DNA of 62,000 bases from Antedon mediterranea (taxonomy: Eukaryota; Echinodermata; Crinoidea; Comatulida; Antedonidae). The stretch spans positions 664,288 to 726,287 of the forward strand of contig NC_092676.1 in assembly GCF_964355755.1 (NCBI RefSeq). The letters are read 5' to 3'. The notes below the pieces were generated by a model. The model searched no databases. It had not been told where the DNA came from and was given only the letters and a program-made list of their open reading frames with translations. Below are positions 35,401 through 50,400 of this stretch, piece after piece. A program made the translations under genes and the position numbers. Numbering within the stretch: the stretch's first letter is position 1; the number at the start of each line of letters is the position of its first letter.

Positions 35401-38400
35401 TGACGAAGAAACTACAAACAAAAAATAATATTAATAATAAAAGTAGTGATTCTATTTCAAGATTTGCATCATAAATAATATAATATACATCCTATGGACA
35501 CAAGCTGAGAGCTTATAGGGTTATCCTCTTGCTTTCAACATGTCATTTGTATATGTATTTGTAATAATTGTATTTGATGAATGAGCAACAAATACAAAAA
35601 CCACAACAATAAGAAACTTGTCAATTACAGGATGGATAAACAATTTATTGTGCTTATAAATCAAGTCTCATTTGAGGTTTGGGCAGTGGATTAGAAAGAG
35701 TTGTGAGTGACACTAAGCCAGGTTGAACCCTGGACTTTAAGAATGTAAGACAAGTGTGTTAAGCACCAAGCTACAGCTCCACAACTCAATCTAATCCTCA
35801 ACATTACACTTACCATCAGTTTTTGGTGTAACTGGTACGGTGTGAGAGGTTGAGGATGCAGGCTGTACAACATGTATCTCAGGCACAGATGGCTTAGTGA
35901 TAGTACTACGATAAAAACAGGATATTAGTAATACAAGCAAAATATAATGTTTAGTTGTGAAGAAAAAACCCATAAATTCTAATTATTACATTATTATTGA
36001 AAAAAAAAAAAAAGTTGTGAAGAAAAAACGATCAATCCTAATTATTACAGAGTATGCAAGAGATAAGGACAGCATCTACTTATACAAAACCAAAATAATA
36101 ATAGGATCAATAGTATTCACTGTGGGGATATTGGGAAGTGTTTCTTCACTCCAAAACCTCAACACAGTTTTGCGACGACGACGACCAATGACACATCAAT
36201 TGACCTGACCTAGGTAGGTGATCGCAAATCAAAAGCTCCCTAATAATACATAAACCTCTGTAAGGCTTTACCTTTGAGTAATGTTCTGTACATATTTTCT
36301 GAGATACAGCATGGCAGTTTTGTGAAAGATAACATTTAGTGCTGTAAACTTGATAACAACAGCTTGCTCCATACCATTGTAATAAGACTGCAAGTCTGGA
36401 CATTCTGTTGATACCTGGAAAATGAAATACTCAGTTTATACAGTTGTAATGTTACCCAGAGAGGTGTGGAAAAGAGGATGGGCAGGAAGGAGAAGGATGA
36501 GGTGGGAAGGAGGAGGATGGGGTGGGAAGGAGGAGGATGGGGTGGGAAGAAGGATGGGGTGGGAAGAAGAGAGAGGGGTGGAAAGGAGAATGGGCGGGAA
36601 GGAAGAGGTTGGGTGGGAAGGAGGAGGATTGGGTGAATAATAAAACTTACTTTTCTATACAAAATAGAGATGAGTTCAGACTTAGAAGCTGAACTTACAA
36701 GATGAAGATAAGTTCCTAAAGCGCCTATAAAAATAAAAGGATTTCTTGATTACAAAATGTAACATATGATTCCAAAAATACACCAATACCTATGATATAC
36801 ACTTTGTCAAAAGGGGAAAAAATAATAGAACTAAAACCTCTTAAAAATCCTTATAAAAACACAGACAAATAAGGCCACAAAATGGCTTGCCAAAATATTA
36901 TCTATTATAAATAAGTGTAGCGTTAATCCAAATGCCAACTTTATGGCTACCAGATGTCTCTATGAAGACGGTTACTTGAACCAATACCAGTAGAAACTTA
37001 CCAACATGCAGTTTATCAATAACTTGAATTCCACCAAGACCAAACTGGAAAGCCATTCCATGTGTACTAATGGCGCCATCTACCATCAACGAATCAACAC
37101 GTAATGTTATATACTCCGTCTCCAATATGCCAGCCTCGTCAGAAGATGTACCGGAATCAACATCATCAACAGACCGCGCTTCTTTGCATGTTGAAATATT
37201 ACAGACAACCTATTAATTGTTAAAAATCAAATATTACGTACAGTGATGGGTTTGTTACACATGAGTGAGCCCTCTATAGGAGAGGGAAGAGAATGGATGT
37301 TTTATTACTGTTTATTCCATTTAATGAGTGAGCCTGTAAAAGTACCTTAACGACCTTAAGGTCATTCAATTTACAACAGAAAGGCACATGACTATTTTAA
37401 CAATCGTGGCTCAAACTTTCATGTAATGTTAGTAATAACATCAAGTTACTTAAACTTAGTAATAACATCAAGTTACTTAAACTTAGTAATAACATCAAGT
37501 TACTTAAACTTAGTAATAACATCAAGTTACTTAAACTTAGTAATAACATCAAGTTACTTAAACTTAGTAATAACATCAAGTTACTTAAACTTAGTAATAA
37601 CATCAAGTTACTTAAACTTAGTAATAACATCAAGTTACTTAAACTTAGTAATAACATCAAGTTACTTAAACTTAGTAATAACATCAAGTTACTTAAACTT
37701 AGTAATAACATCAAGTTACTTAAACTTAGTAATAACATCAAGTTACTTAAACTTAGTAATAACATCAAGTTACTTAAACTTAGTAATAACATCAAGTTAC
37801 TTAAACTTAGTAATAACATCAAGTTCTTAAACTTAGTAATAACATCAAGTTACTTAAACTTAGTAATAACATCAAGTTACTTAAACTTAGTAATAACATC
37901 AAGTTCTTAAACTTAGTAATAACATCAAGTTACTTAAACTTAGTAATAACATCAAGTTACTTAAACTTAGTAATAACATCAAGTTACTTAAACTTAGTAA
38001 TAACATCAAGTTACTTAAACTTAGTAATAACATCAAGTTCTTAAACTTAGTAATAACATCAAGTTACTTAAACTTAGTAATAACATCAAGTTACTTAAAC
38101 TTAGTAATAACATCAAGTTCTTAAACTTAGTAATAACATCAAGTTACTTAAACTTAGTAATAACATCAAGTTACTTAAACTTAGTAATAACATCAAGTTA
38201 CTTAAACTTAGTAATAACATCAAGTTACTTAAACTTAGTAATAACATCAAGTTACTTAAACTTAGTAATAACATCAAGTTACTTAAACTTAGTAATAACA
38301 TCAAGTTACTTAAACTTAGTAATAACATCAAGTTACTTAAACTTACCTCACGAATCAGAAACCTAAGTAGTATTGTTGTTCTGTTGTTATTAGAATCATT

Positions 38401-41400
38401 TTCACCAAAGTCCGGCACTTGGTCTTGCTTTGACCATTGGTCAATGGACTGGTCAGAGTGGTCAGAAGCAGAGTAATATACGTCAGGTGATTTAGGCTCT
38501 AATAAAATATTCAAAGAAATAGGAAATAATGAGGTAATTTATAAATATTTTAATACGATTTAAACATTTTATTTCTAAAACAGAAATAAATAAAATGAAC
38601 ATGATACCTTCTAACTTTGTAAGTGGTTGTTAAACAGAAATACCTAAAATGAACATGATACCTTCTAACTTTGTAAGTGGTTGTTAAACAGAAATACCTA
38701 AAATGAACATGATACCTTCTAACTTTGTAAGTGGTTGTTAAACAGAAATACCTAAAATGAACATGATACCTTCTAACTTTGTAAGTGGTTGTTAAACAGA
38801 AATACCTAAAATGAACATGATACCTTCTAACTTTGTAAGTGGTTGTTAAACAGAAATACCTAAAATGAACATGATACCTTCTAACTTTGTAAGTGGTTGT
38901 TAAACAGAAAAACCTAAAATGAACATGATACCTTCTAACTTTGTAAGTGGTTGTTAAACAGAAATACCTAAAATGAACATGATACCTTCTAACTTTGTAA
39001 GTGGTTGTTAAACAGAAATACCTAAAATGAACATGATACCTTCTAACTTTGTAAGTGGTTCTAAAACAGAAAAACCTAAAATGAACATGATACCTTCTAA
39101 CTTTGTAAGTGGTTGTTAAACAGAAATACCTAAAATGAACATGATACCTTCTAACTTTGTAAGTGGTTGTTAAACAGAAATACCTAAAATGAACATGATA
39201 CCTTCTAACTTTGTAAGTGGTTGTTAAACAGAAATACCTAAAATGAACATGATACCTTCTAACTTTGTAAGTGGTTGTTAAACAGAAATACCTAAAATGA
39301 ACATGATACCTTCTAACTTTGTAAGTGGTTGTTAAACAGAAATACCTAAAATGAACATGATACCTTCTAACTTTGTAAGTGGTTGTTAAACAGAAATACC
39401 TAAAATGAACATGATACCTTCTAACTTTGTAAGTGGTTGTTAAACAGAAATACCTAAAATGAACATGATACCTTCTAACTTTGTAAGTGGTTGTTAAACA
39501 GAAAAACCTAAAATGAACATGATACCTTCTAACTTTGTAAGTGGTTGTTAAACAGAAATACCTAAAATGAACATGATACCTTCTAACTTTGTAAGTGGTT
39601 GTTAAACAGAAATACCTAAAATGAACATGATACCTTCTAACTTTGTAAGTGGTTCTAAAACAGAAAAACCTAAAATGAACATGATACCTTCTAACTTTGT
39701 AAGTGGTTGTTAAACAGAAATACCTAAAATGAACATGATACCTTCTAACTTTGTAAGTGGTTGTTAAACAGAAATACCTAAAATGAACATGATACCTTCT
39801 AACTTTGTAAGTGGTTGTTAAACAGAAATACCTAAAATGAACATGATACCTTCTAACTTTGTAAGTGGTTGTTAAACAGAAATACCTAAAATGAACATGA
39901 TACCTTCTAACTTTGTAAGTGGTTGTTAAACAGAAATACCTAAAATGAACATGATACCTTCTAACTTTGTAAGTGGTTGTTAAACAGAAATACCTAAAAT
40001 GAACATGATACCTTCTAACTTTGTAAGTGGTTGTTAAACAGAAATACCTAAAATGAACATGATACCTTCTAACTTTGTAAGTGGTTGTTAAACAGAAATA
40101 CCTAAAATGAACATGATACCTTCTAACTTTGTAAGTGGTTGTTAAACAGAAATACCTAAAATGAACATGATACCTTCTAACTTTGTAAGTGGTTGTTAAA
40201 CAGAAATACCTAAAATGAACATGATACCTTCTAACTTTGTAAGTGGTTGTTAAACAGAAATACCTAAAATGAACATGATACCTTCTAACTTTGTAAGTGG
40301 TTGTTAAACAGAAATACCTAAAATGAACATGATACCTTCTAACTTTGTAAGTGGTTGTTAAACAGAAATACCTAAAATGAACATGATACCTTCTAACTTT
40401 GTAAGTGGTTGTTAAACAGAAATACCTAAAATGAACATGATACCTTCTAACTTTGTAAGTGGTTGTTAAACAGAAATACCTAAAATGAACATGATACCTT
40501 CTAACTTTGTAAGTGGTTGTTAAACAGAAATACCTAAAATGAACATGATACCTTCTAACTTTGTAAGTGGTTGTTAAACAGAAATACCTAAAATGAACAT
40601 GATACCTTCTAACTTTGTAAGTGGTTGTTAAACAGAAATACCTAAAATGAACATGATACCTTCTAACTTTGTAAGTGGTTGTTAAACAGAAATACCTAAA
40701 ATGAACATGATACCTTCTAACTTTGTAAGTGGTTGTTAAACAGAAATACCTAAAATGAACATGATACCTTCTAACTTTGTAAGTGGTTGTTAAACAGAAA
40801 TACCTAAAATGAACATGATACCTTCTAACTTTGTAAGTGGTTGTTCCGTTGGCGTTGAAGCATCTGATTCATCTGTTACTGGTGGTTTTATTCTCGGTTC
40901 TCTGAAACTCTTCCTCACTCTCTTGAGGGTCGATATCGACGGCTCCGTCTTTAACGCAAGTGGATCCTATAAAAACAAATAAATGCAATGTTTTTTTTTA
41001 CTGTGACACTTCTGTTTTATTAGTGTTTTTGAGAAAGGCATTTTATGCAGTACTCTATCCACAAAGTAATATGAATGGGTTTAAAAAAAAATATGTTTAT
41101 TTGGTAAGGAAATGCTCTAGGTGACATTTGATTTATCAGAAAGTAAAGATTAACTCACCAGCGAGAAGACCACACCTCTAGGTGGCGATGTTTCAAGTTC
41201 TGCTTTATTTAATGGTAGAGGTAGGTGATGAACAAACTAGAAGAAAAAAATTAACATGTTACTAGGGGTGAGGTTTTAATATTGAATTAAAAAATGTTAT
41301 TGTTACATTAAAAGGTATAGTTACCTGCAGTAAAGTTTTCAACTTGCTCTCAGATATATTCACCTTAACTGAAGGAAGAACTGCTTCGACTTTCAGTCTG

Positions 41401-44400
41401 AAAGATTGAAATCAAATAAAACACTGAATTTAAACACTGAATTTTGATAGGGAGTGGTTTTCCTGGGTTGGATGGGTACATCTCTGCAATGGCAAATGTA
41501 GAGTACAGCATCTATATTTGTATCTGTAATATCCTACAATGATTGGCCTGAAATGATCTAAAAATAAACATGATAGAATGAGGTGCAAAAACAAAAAGCG
41601 ATTGCTTACTGTGGCAATTCTTTGTATTCAGGTTGTACACTGTTGAATAAACTGAGTTGCAATCCAAAGCTGGGTAATAGGTGGCGCTCTGAATCTCGAA
41701 GCTCTAGACTTTCATGCCAGTTATCACCTTAAAAACAACATTTGAACAAAATAATACTTTTTTTTCCCAAAACTTATGATAGATGCATACCTATCTTAAG
41801 TTTGCATTATTTTAATGTTTCTCCACACAGAGAGAAGTATATATTCTGGATGGTGACATTTCCAAAAACCTAGCACCGAAGACGAATGATTTCTTAAGTA
41901 CAATTTTAATGTACACATGAATCAAATATGATAAACACTTACCTGTGTGGGCAAGTAGTATCTGTATGTCATTAATGTGAACATTAAACTTATCATATAA
42001 ATGTTCTTCGATTTCAGTCCTGGTTGCACCCTAGAAAGAAGATTTAAGCATTGGTATATGTTTGAAAAAAAAAAAGTATTTTATTTGTAAAAGGAAGAAA
42101 CTTTTTTTTTCTTTCAAAATTGTTTTTAAATTTCATTTCCACAAATTCCTGTGGCCAAGAAACACCAAAGTATAAAACACATGAAAATGATCAGGAAGAA
42201 ACTAGATTACCTCTAATGAAACTGTTTCATTCTGCAGGTCACTAAAGACTCTTAGACTTCCTAGGTCGATGACAATTAAATGACCTCCTTTGTCAACTGA
42301 GCCAAACTCTGGTATCAAAATGTTGGGCGATTTCACATCAACATCAAGTTGAATGGTCTGAAATATGAAATATAGAGTAAATAAAAGATAAACTATAATG
42401 CTCAGTTCATAACACTTTGTGCTTTAAAGGCTTTCAAACTAATTGACATGAATATGTATGAATACAGGGTAAAGGTTGTTACTATAGGATATGTTTTGCA
42501 AAATTTAACCTGAAAATTATTTTAAAGAGATCAAAAATACTTCTAATGGTGATTCATTCTTAAGCTCAGCTTCACGTATTTGTGTATTAAGTATTGAATA
42601 AAGGTTTAACATATTATTGTATGTTTTCCCTCGTGGTTTTTAATGTAACTATTTGAATACTTTATTAGAAATGTTCTTTTTTCCAAACCAACAATTAGTA
42701 TGTAAACTCTTGACAGTTTCGCTGACATGATCATGACAAAGAACATTCCTAATAAACTAATTACTACAAACCAGATGAACATTTTCAATCATATTTGAAT
42801 ACTGTTATTGTGTTATTGTATTATTGTATTATATATGTAGCAGGTCACTCACTCTCCTGGAATTCATGTGGTTTTCCATACTTAACTAATGTAGACTATA
42901 GACCTGGGCTGTAACCACTAAGGTGTCAACTCCTAATAATTAATTGCCGTATTCTATGGAATTGGTAATAACTTACTAATGATTACTTGGGTGTGATCTT
43001 AATGGATATACCAGCTCTTGGGAGGGGACAAGGAGGGTCACTGAACTGATAAGTCACCTCACTGGGCTACTCCTTAAATAGTCATGTATGTTCTGTAATT
43101 AACACTTCTTGTAGATTAACACAATTTGGAAATAACTTGAACCGATAGCTACAACTTAATCACTCTCTGTGTACCTGTATATAGTGTAAATAAAGTACCA
43201 TTGAGAGAATAAAACAACAGTCTGTGTCATTTATATAAAGAGTGCTACATATATATTATATTATTGTATCTTGTACCTTATGGTTTTCAATAGCATACTT
43301 CAGACCTGCTGTGCTGTATTCTGCAAACTTCATCAATTGTGTTGAAGCAACTGCTTTCAAGTTGTCCATATTCAAATTTGGAACCGTGAAAAATGATACC
43401 AGCTCTGATATTGTGTTCTGAAAATAAAATAATAAATACATGTAGTATGAGTATTGACACAAAGAAAGCCGATAGTCTGGGCATAGGTGCTTGCAAAGTT
43501 AAAACTAAAAATAAAATTTATAAATATAAATTACCTCATGATAAACAATATCAACAGGTTCTGATGTCACTGCGAGTGAAAGGTCAGCTGAAACATTGAC
43601 CGGACTAGTCTCGAGGTCAACGTTAAACACTTGTCCTGCGACATCATCTGGTTTATCCTTAGCTGATGTTACTATGGTTACATTTTCATTTTTCTTAGGA
43701 CATCCCTCTACCAATAATGAGTCTGTACTTAACTGGAAGCTAAACACAAATTAAACAAAATTATTTAATCATTCGGTTACCTTAAAAAATTTTGACTGGG
43801 CTATTCCACTTTCTTAAAAAAGGGGTTTATTGTTCTGCCAATAACAAAACAAACAAATATAAAAGAAAAGAAAATATCAAACAGGCACCTAACACCTATG
43901 CTCTATAGGAATTTAAAGGAATAGAAACTGGTTATAAACGGTGAAGATGAAGAAATCTGTGAAAAGGAGAAAAAGCTGATATAACTTCCTAAACATACTT
44001 GCTACCTAAACATATGTTGATATAAAGTTTGTGAAGACGATCAAAGCTTATTGATCGAAACGTCGAGAAACTCAACAGTTCTTTTCAGTTCTTTTTATAT
44101 CAACATTGGATTTTGCCATGCAAACCTTCAAACAATATATAAAGAAAAACCTGTGTATGTATGGATGTTACAATACTTACTGTATTCCACTGTTGACAGG
44201 CCTGTGTTCAACATCAATAACAGTGTCTACAACTGAAGCTTTTAATACTTGTAAAGATTTGTTACGAAGACCAAATTGACCGTGATTCACAGAAAATATT
44301 ATCTTGGTTTGAACATACTAAAGGAAAAAAAAATTGAATATGTGACTTAAAAAATGTGTACTGTACGTATGATACGTATCTACAGTATTATTTTTTATTT

Positions 44401-47400
44401 AATCGGTATAAAAAGACTCAAAATACAACTCATAGTTGAAATGAAGAGCTTACATATGAAAATGATAATTCACATAGCCTAAACAAAGTTAAACGAAGAA
44501 AAAACACATTAAAGCCTAAGAAACAGTAATAATTACTGTATAATTCGTTAAACTTAAAATTACCATAAAAAATGCACAAATTCTTAAATATACAATTTTA
44601 AAAAATAGAGACTAATATTAATAATCACATTATTTTTAAACACCAATAAAATATATGTAAAATTCATTAAACTAAAAGTACAATAAAAATTGCACAAAAT
44701 TCAAATTCAAAGGATGATATTAATAATTACAAATTCTTATATTATATTTACAAATTTAAAAAATTGAATCTTATAAATCACATTTTTATAGTCCCATAAG
44801 TAGTTACAAAAAAAAATTTAAAGCATAAAACAACCACTTGACAAAGAGACAATAGAACATACTCTTCGAAATGTCTTTAAAGGTTAATTGTCCAAATCTA
44901 TTCATTATTTAAGAGTCCAATAACAGTTGGAATTGTTGATGCAGCAAGTCTTTTAGTCCGACATCGTGGCACATCAAACTTATTAACTTTACGCAAACAC
45001 CTTGTCGGCTTTTCTTTTTCAGGGATCCATTCCTTAAAGCGATCCGACTTTAGCAGCCCCTTTCCAAAGTTATAAAGAAGAACCTGACGTCTATGCTGCA
45101 ATGTCTTTAACTTGAGGGTTTCAAGTGATTTTGCGTAACTAACATAGTTTTGATATCCAATAATAAGTTTTACAACACGCTTTTGGATGAATTCAAGTTG
45201 ATCACTCTGTTTATTGGTGATCGAGCTATGCCAAAGAGGACTGGCATATTCAAGTAAAGGACGAATGTATGTTATAAAAGTGAAAACCAGATCATCCTTT
45301 GGGGCTCCAAAACGCTTCAGAATGTATAGCATATATAGACGACGTGATGCCCTGGAAACGACTTCTTTAATCTGCTTGTCCCACTTGAGGTCACTTTGCA
45401 GATGCACTCCAAGAAGTTTAACACTCTGGGATTCTTCGAGTATAACACCATCCATTTGTAACGGCTCAAATTGGGGAACATTACGCAAAAAATGAACACA
45501 CATCACTTGAAACTTTACAGGATTTGGAGTTGCATCCTTCTCCACACACCAACTGGAAAGAGCATCAAGGTTGCTTTGAATCGAACTATCTTCAGGTCTC
45601 TGTACTGAAATCACCTCGCCAATCGTCAGGTCATCAACAAACTTCCATCTATCAGGTACATTGTTGAGCAAATCATTAACCATGATAGTAAATAGGATTG
45701 GGCCTAATTTAGTACCCTGAGGCACTCCGCACGAAATTGGTTCTGGCGCTGAGACTGAACCGCCCAACCGCACACACTGATTTCTTTGCGAGAGGAAGCT
45801 ACACACCGTTGGAATGATAGAGGGCATGATATTAAGACCAATTAATTTGTCAATCAGAATTGAATGGTTGACCCGGTCAAAGGCTTTACTAAAGTCTATG
45901 GCACAAATAGTACCATACATTCCTGAGCTATCTAATCCTGACAGAAGCCTATTACAGAGTTGAACAAGGTAATGAGTCGGTGATGAACCCTTCGCATTTC
46001 CAAACTGTTGGGAATCCATAAGAGGTCTGAAATCAGTAGCTATCCAATCAGAAAGGAAGCTCTCAAAAATTCTACCAAAAACAGGCGTGATGGATATAGG
46101 CCTATGTTCATTAGGTGTAGAAGCCTTTGGCTTTTTGGGTACAGGAGTAATGATGGCATTCTTCCAGATAGATGGGAAATTATTATCCTGGAGGCAACAA
46201 TTCAATATTTTAGCGAGAGGTTGGGCAAGTTCTAAGGCAAATTCCTTAATTAATCGGAGAGGTATATCACGAGGATGCCTTGATTTATTCACATTAATGC
46301 CCTTTAATAGTTTAAAAACTTGCCCAGGAAAAATAACAGGGGGCTTAACAGAAGGAAGAAAGGCAGGTAAATTTCGCAAATCTAATGCAGGTAAAAAAGA
46401 ACAAATCCTAGCAAAATGTTTGTTGACAACATCTACAACAACATCAGGGTCACAACCAGGTTCAAGAAGTGCAGATTGCGGTTTTGATTTTCCAGCAATC
46501 CTCTGCACTTTCTTGTGCCACTTCTGGGGCTCAATTTTCCTAAGAGAAGATATAGATTCTTTATAGAAGTTTGATTTTGCCAATCTTACTTCAGAACGAA
46601 CAAGCCTTCTAAAATGACGGTATCTTGTTTGGTTACCCTTTCGATAAGCACGATGTCTTTTCTCAATCATTTTTTTAATACTTTGATTAAACCAAGGTTT
46701 ATCATTGTCTCTGACACGAATAACTACTGAAGGAAAAGACTTTTCGTAGGTTTCCTTAAGCACACTTTCAAATTTGGCAGCTAAATATTCAGAACTGTCG
46801 TCCTCATGAACTATATCATCCCAGTCAATCCCAGTAATAACTTGGCCAAATGCACGCATGGACGAGTCTTTCAAGGGACGGCGAACTAGCAACCTTCTCT
46901 TTACCGGTTTCTTTTGAATAAAATTAGGTTTTAAAAGAATGGAGGCATGGTCACTGCGACCCAGGGGAGAGAGTTTTAAAGGGGATTGGTAAAGATCAGA
47001 GATGTTTGTTAACATTTTATCAAGACATGCATCATCGCGAGTGGGAAAATCTACTACTTGTTCTAATGATGTTTGATAAAGTAGGGGGTCAATATCGTAG
47101 TCATTAAAGTCACCCATAATAATGAAAGCAGCATTATCCCTTACACTACTAAAATAGTCAATTCTTGAGCACAAGAACTCTGTAAGCTGTTGATTCCGAT
47201 TACAGTTAGGTGGGTAATAGACGACAATAGTGACGATTGAGAAAGAGAGGTTAATTTTTACATCAACGCATAGGCATTCAAGATCAATAGGACATGCATC
47301 ATCAACTTCGTAATCATATACTTCATTAATATATAGAACAACACCACCGCCAACGCGATTACTTCTATCATTCCGAATGCATGAGAAACCCTGAACTGCC

Positions 47401-50400
47401 GAACACTCAGAAGAAAAATCAGAATGAAACCACGATTCTGTTATACCAGCAATATCAATGTTACTTTTTGCTAAAACTAACTCAAATTCATTCATCTTAT
47501 TACATAACGAGCGCGCATTACACAGAAAAACACTAGGGTAAATGTTAGACCTACTAAGTTTAGCTTTACACAAAATTGGAACAAGAATGCTAGGCCCTCT
47601 CTCACCATTAATATTAGAATTATCTACTCTTCCTCCGATCTGGTTTATCTTGAAAAATTTATATATCTAAAATCTATGTGATCAATATCACAATTAAAAC
47701 AGATTTTTTAGAATAAAAAATTGATTAAAATCATATTAGGAATAGTTCAGTCTATGGTATAATTGACAGACAGTTGTTAATCTTGGATAAATAATGTGTA
47801 GTTACCTCAACTGGCTTTTCAGATGATGTTTCACTCCCCTCCTGATATCCAATTCCTTCATATATTTTAGTTTTATCTTCTTCAGTTAATTTCTCCCACA
47901 AAGTGTTATCTACAAAAGAGAAAATACAAAACTTTTTAAAAAAAGTCTTTAACTGTTCCTTTTTAAAATGCTGTGGTATATGTAAGTACACCAAGTTCCA
48001 CTGCCACTAAAATAAGTTCAAAACACATATGAAGTGTTAACTACTAACTAACAGTGATTATCAGTGTTTGGGAAAATTAAAATTAGGATAAAAGTTCCTT
48101 CTTACCTTCTGGAACGTCATCTTCGTAATCATCGTCCGAATCGTCGCCCCAACCAAATATGCGGCTGAACCAGCCTTTCTCAGATTCTTTTTGGAGTTCT
48201 CGTTCTCTTCTTAGTGGCGCTTGCTTTGCAAACTGAAAATTTAAAACTTATCATGAGAATATAATTAAAAGTATCTTCAACTGATCAATGAAACAAATGA
48301 GAATGAGCTATTAGCTTTTTGTGGTAGGGTGGTTAGTTCCTTTCCATGCAGCCTTCCTCCATGGTATTTTTCAACCAGGTACTCATTTACAGTCGAGTGG
48401 ACTGGGAGTTGTTATTGGAACTTATATTATATACTTATATTATGGAACCCAGATTTTTCTGCATGATGTATAGTGATGATGTACAGTACAGTACTTTTAA
48501 TCAGTATATTAAAGAACTTGAAATGTAACTCATTACCTCAATCTTTGCTTGTTCTCTTGCAAGTGTAATACTTGTCACATCCAGTTTTTCCTCCAGATTT
48601 CTCAGCTCTTTCTCGATTCTTTTTTTCACATCATCATCTGCTTTGACCCGTTCTAACTTGTCTTTATATTTACTCCTGTACGCTCTGTAATATTCTCGAT
48701 GTTGTTTCATGTGTTCCCAAGACCAGGGTTTAATGTACTTGTCCACCATGCTGTTATATGCATACATCCACCTGAACAAAATACAAACATTAGTAAACCA
48801 TTACAATTTACAGAGACAGTAGGCCAAATACATTTAAATACAAGTAAATATTTAAAGATTTATCAAAAAAATATATGTATTATTTGTGGAAAACTAATAA
48901 ACAAACAAACAAACAAAACTAAATAAGGTAACTATTGTGTCCAGAAGCTGAAATCAGGGGGTTTGCATTACTACGACAGTTTTGCGAAAAAATGTTTAGT
49001 AATCACCGGGTTGGACGCGACCTCTAGATCACAAGATGGCGACTATCTCTAGACAACTAAGCTTACACTGTCAGATTCAAGCTAAAGGAAGCAGTAGGTA
49101 CTGCACCAACATGCTGATACCTTAAAGCGTTCCTTTTGTTTCTTTTTCTTTTTCCTTTTTTTTTCTTTTTTCTGAATACTGCTTCTGCGATCCTTAAGGA
49201 TTAAAACAAGCAGAGTTTGTGCGCATGCGGGGTCCTTTGAAATTTAGTCTCTGAATTTAGGTGATAACTTCTTTGAAAGATTCATTTTCTTTAATGTTCT
49301 GTATATTTGGAGGTAGTTCGTTCCAGTCCCTAGTTGATCTGGGCACATATGAGAACTTGTAGGTATCAGGTTCCCACTCTAGAGATGCAACGGAGGGACG
49401 TACGCGCAATGCAAGCAAGTTGACCAATGACAAGCCACTGTTCAATGCTTGTGTTGCATCCTTGCGTTGCGTCGCTAGTTGCAAATAAGCTTTAGTACCA
49501 ATAATCGAAATCATTGTGTAGGCTTATATAGATAAGTATAAATTTCTTACCATGCTTTGGGGTCTTTCTTCACAGATACTGTTGGTTGGTATTTACGATA
49601 CACTGTGTTCACTTTCATCAACTGTAGCGCTTCTAAAAGGTCCAGAATATCTAAATACTGTGATCTACCAAGACCCAAATTTATCTCCTCGGTGTTGATA
49701 TCTACTGTCAAGCGAGGGCGCATGTACATACTGTCAGATTTATCATACGTTATCCGTGCTCTGGTTGTGACAGGCTCAAGAACTAGAAATTTAGAAGAGT
49801 ATAATTATATTGATGATTTAACTGTCTTTTAATAAATTTATAAACAGTAGCAGGAGGAAGATGCCATGTGTGGGAGACATTCAAACAGCCTGCTACATCA
49901 CCTAGACTGTTTCATTTTCCTTTGAGGGGTGTCCATATTTTGGGAATAATGGCAGTTGTTTATTCAGTTACTGCAATCATGCAAAATTATACAGTAAATA
50001 GAAAAACAAGAATTATTCAGTTTTTTTTAGAGAATAGAAACAGATTAGCAACTTACTAAATTGCAAATCTTCATACATAATCTTGTTATCAATAAGAGCT
50101 TCTTTCATAAAGCTCATCCACAACTCATCTTCAATATGCTCTGTCAAAAGTTGTTTACAATCAGTATTCATGTATATACTTAAGTTTGTGACTTGAGCAA
50201 GCTGTGAAAGTAAATTGATTTTATCCATTATTCATGAATTAGCTCATAAAAAAGGTAAATGTAATTAAATGTAGAGTGAACACAAACACAATGTGCAAAT
50301 TGAAAAAATAAAAATAAATATAAATGTTGAACTTTGTCCGAAGGTTGTTAAAATGCAAGAATAGGAGGCAATTTAAGTACCTGTCATATCGTACTTAAAC

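Noticed and set aside
36422-36640. Gly/Trp/Arg-rich small protein
   Set aside because: Translation of the G-rich minisatellite after exon 22.
37397-38514. Long open frames with repeating LLSLSNLM or LVITSSYLN
   Set aside because: Products of the 27-bp minisatellite, which has no stop in some frames. The only real coding part is exon 20 (38347-38498).
38578-40845. Regularly spaced 54-bp repeats as a CRISPR-like array
   Set aside because: There are no unique spacers between repeats; the copies are contiguous and the genome is animal.
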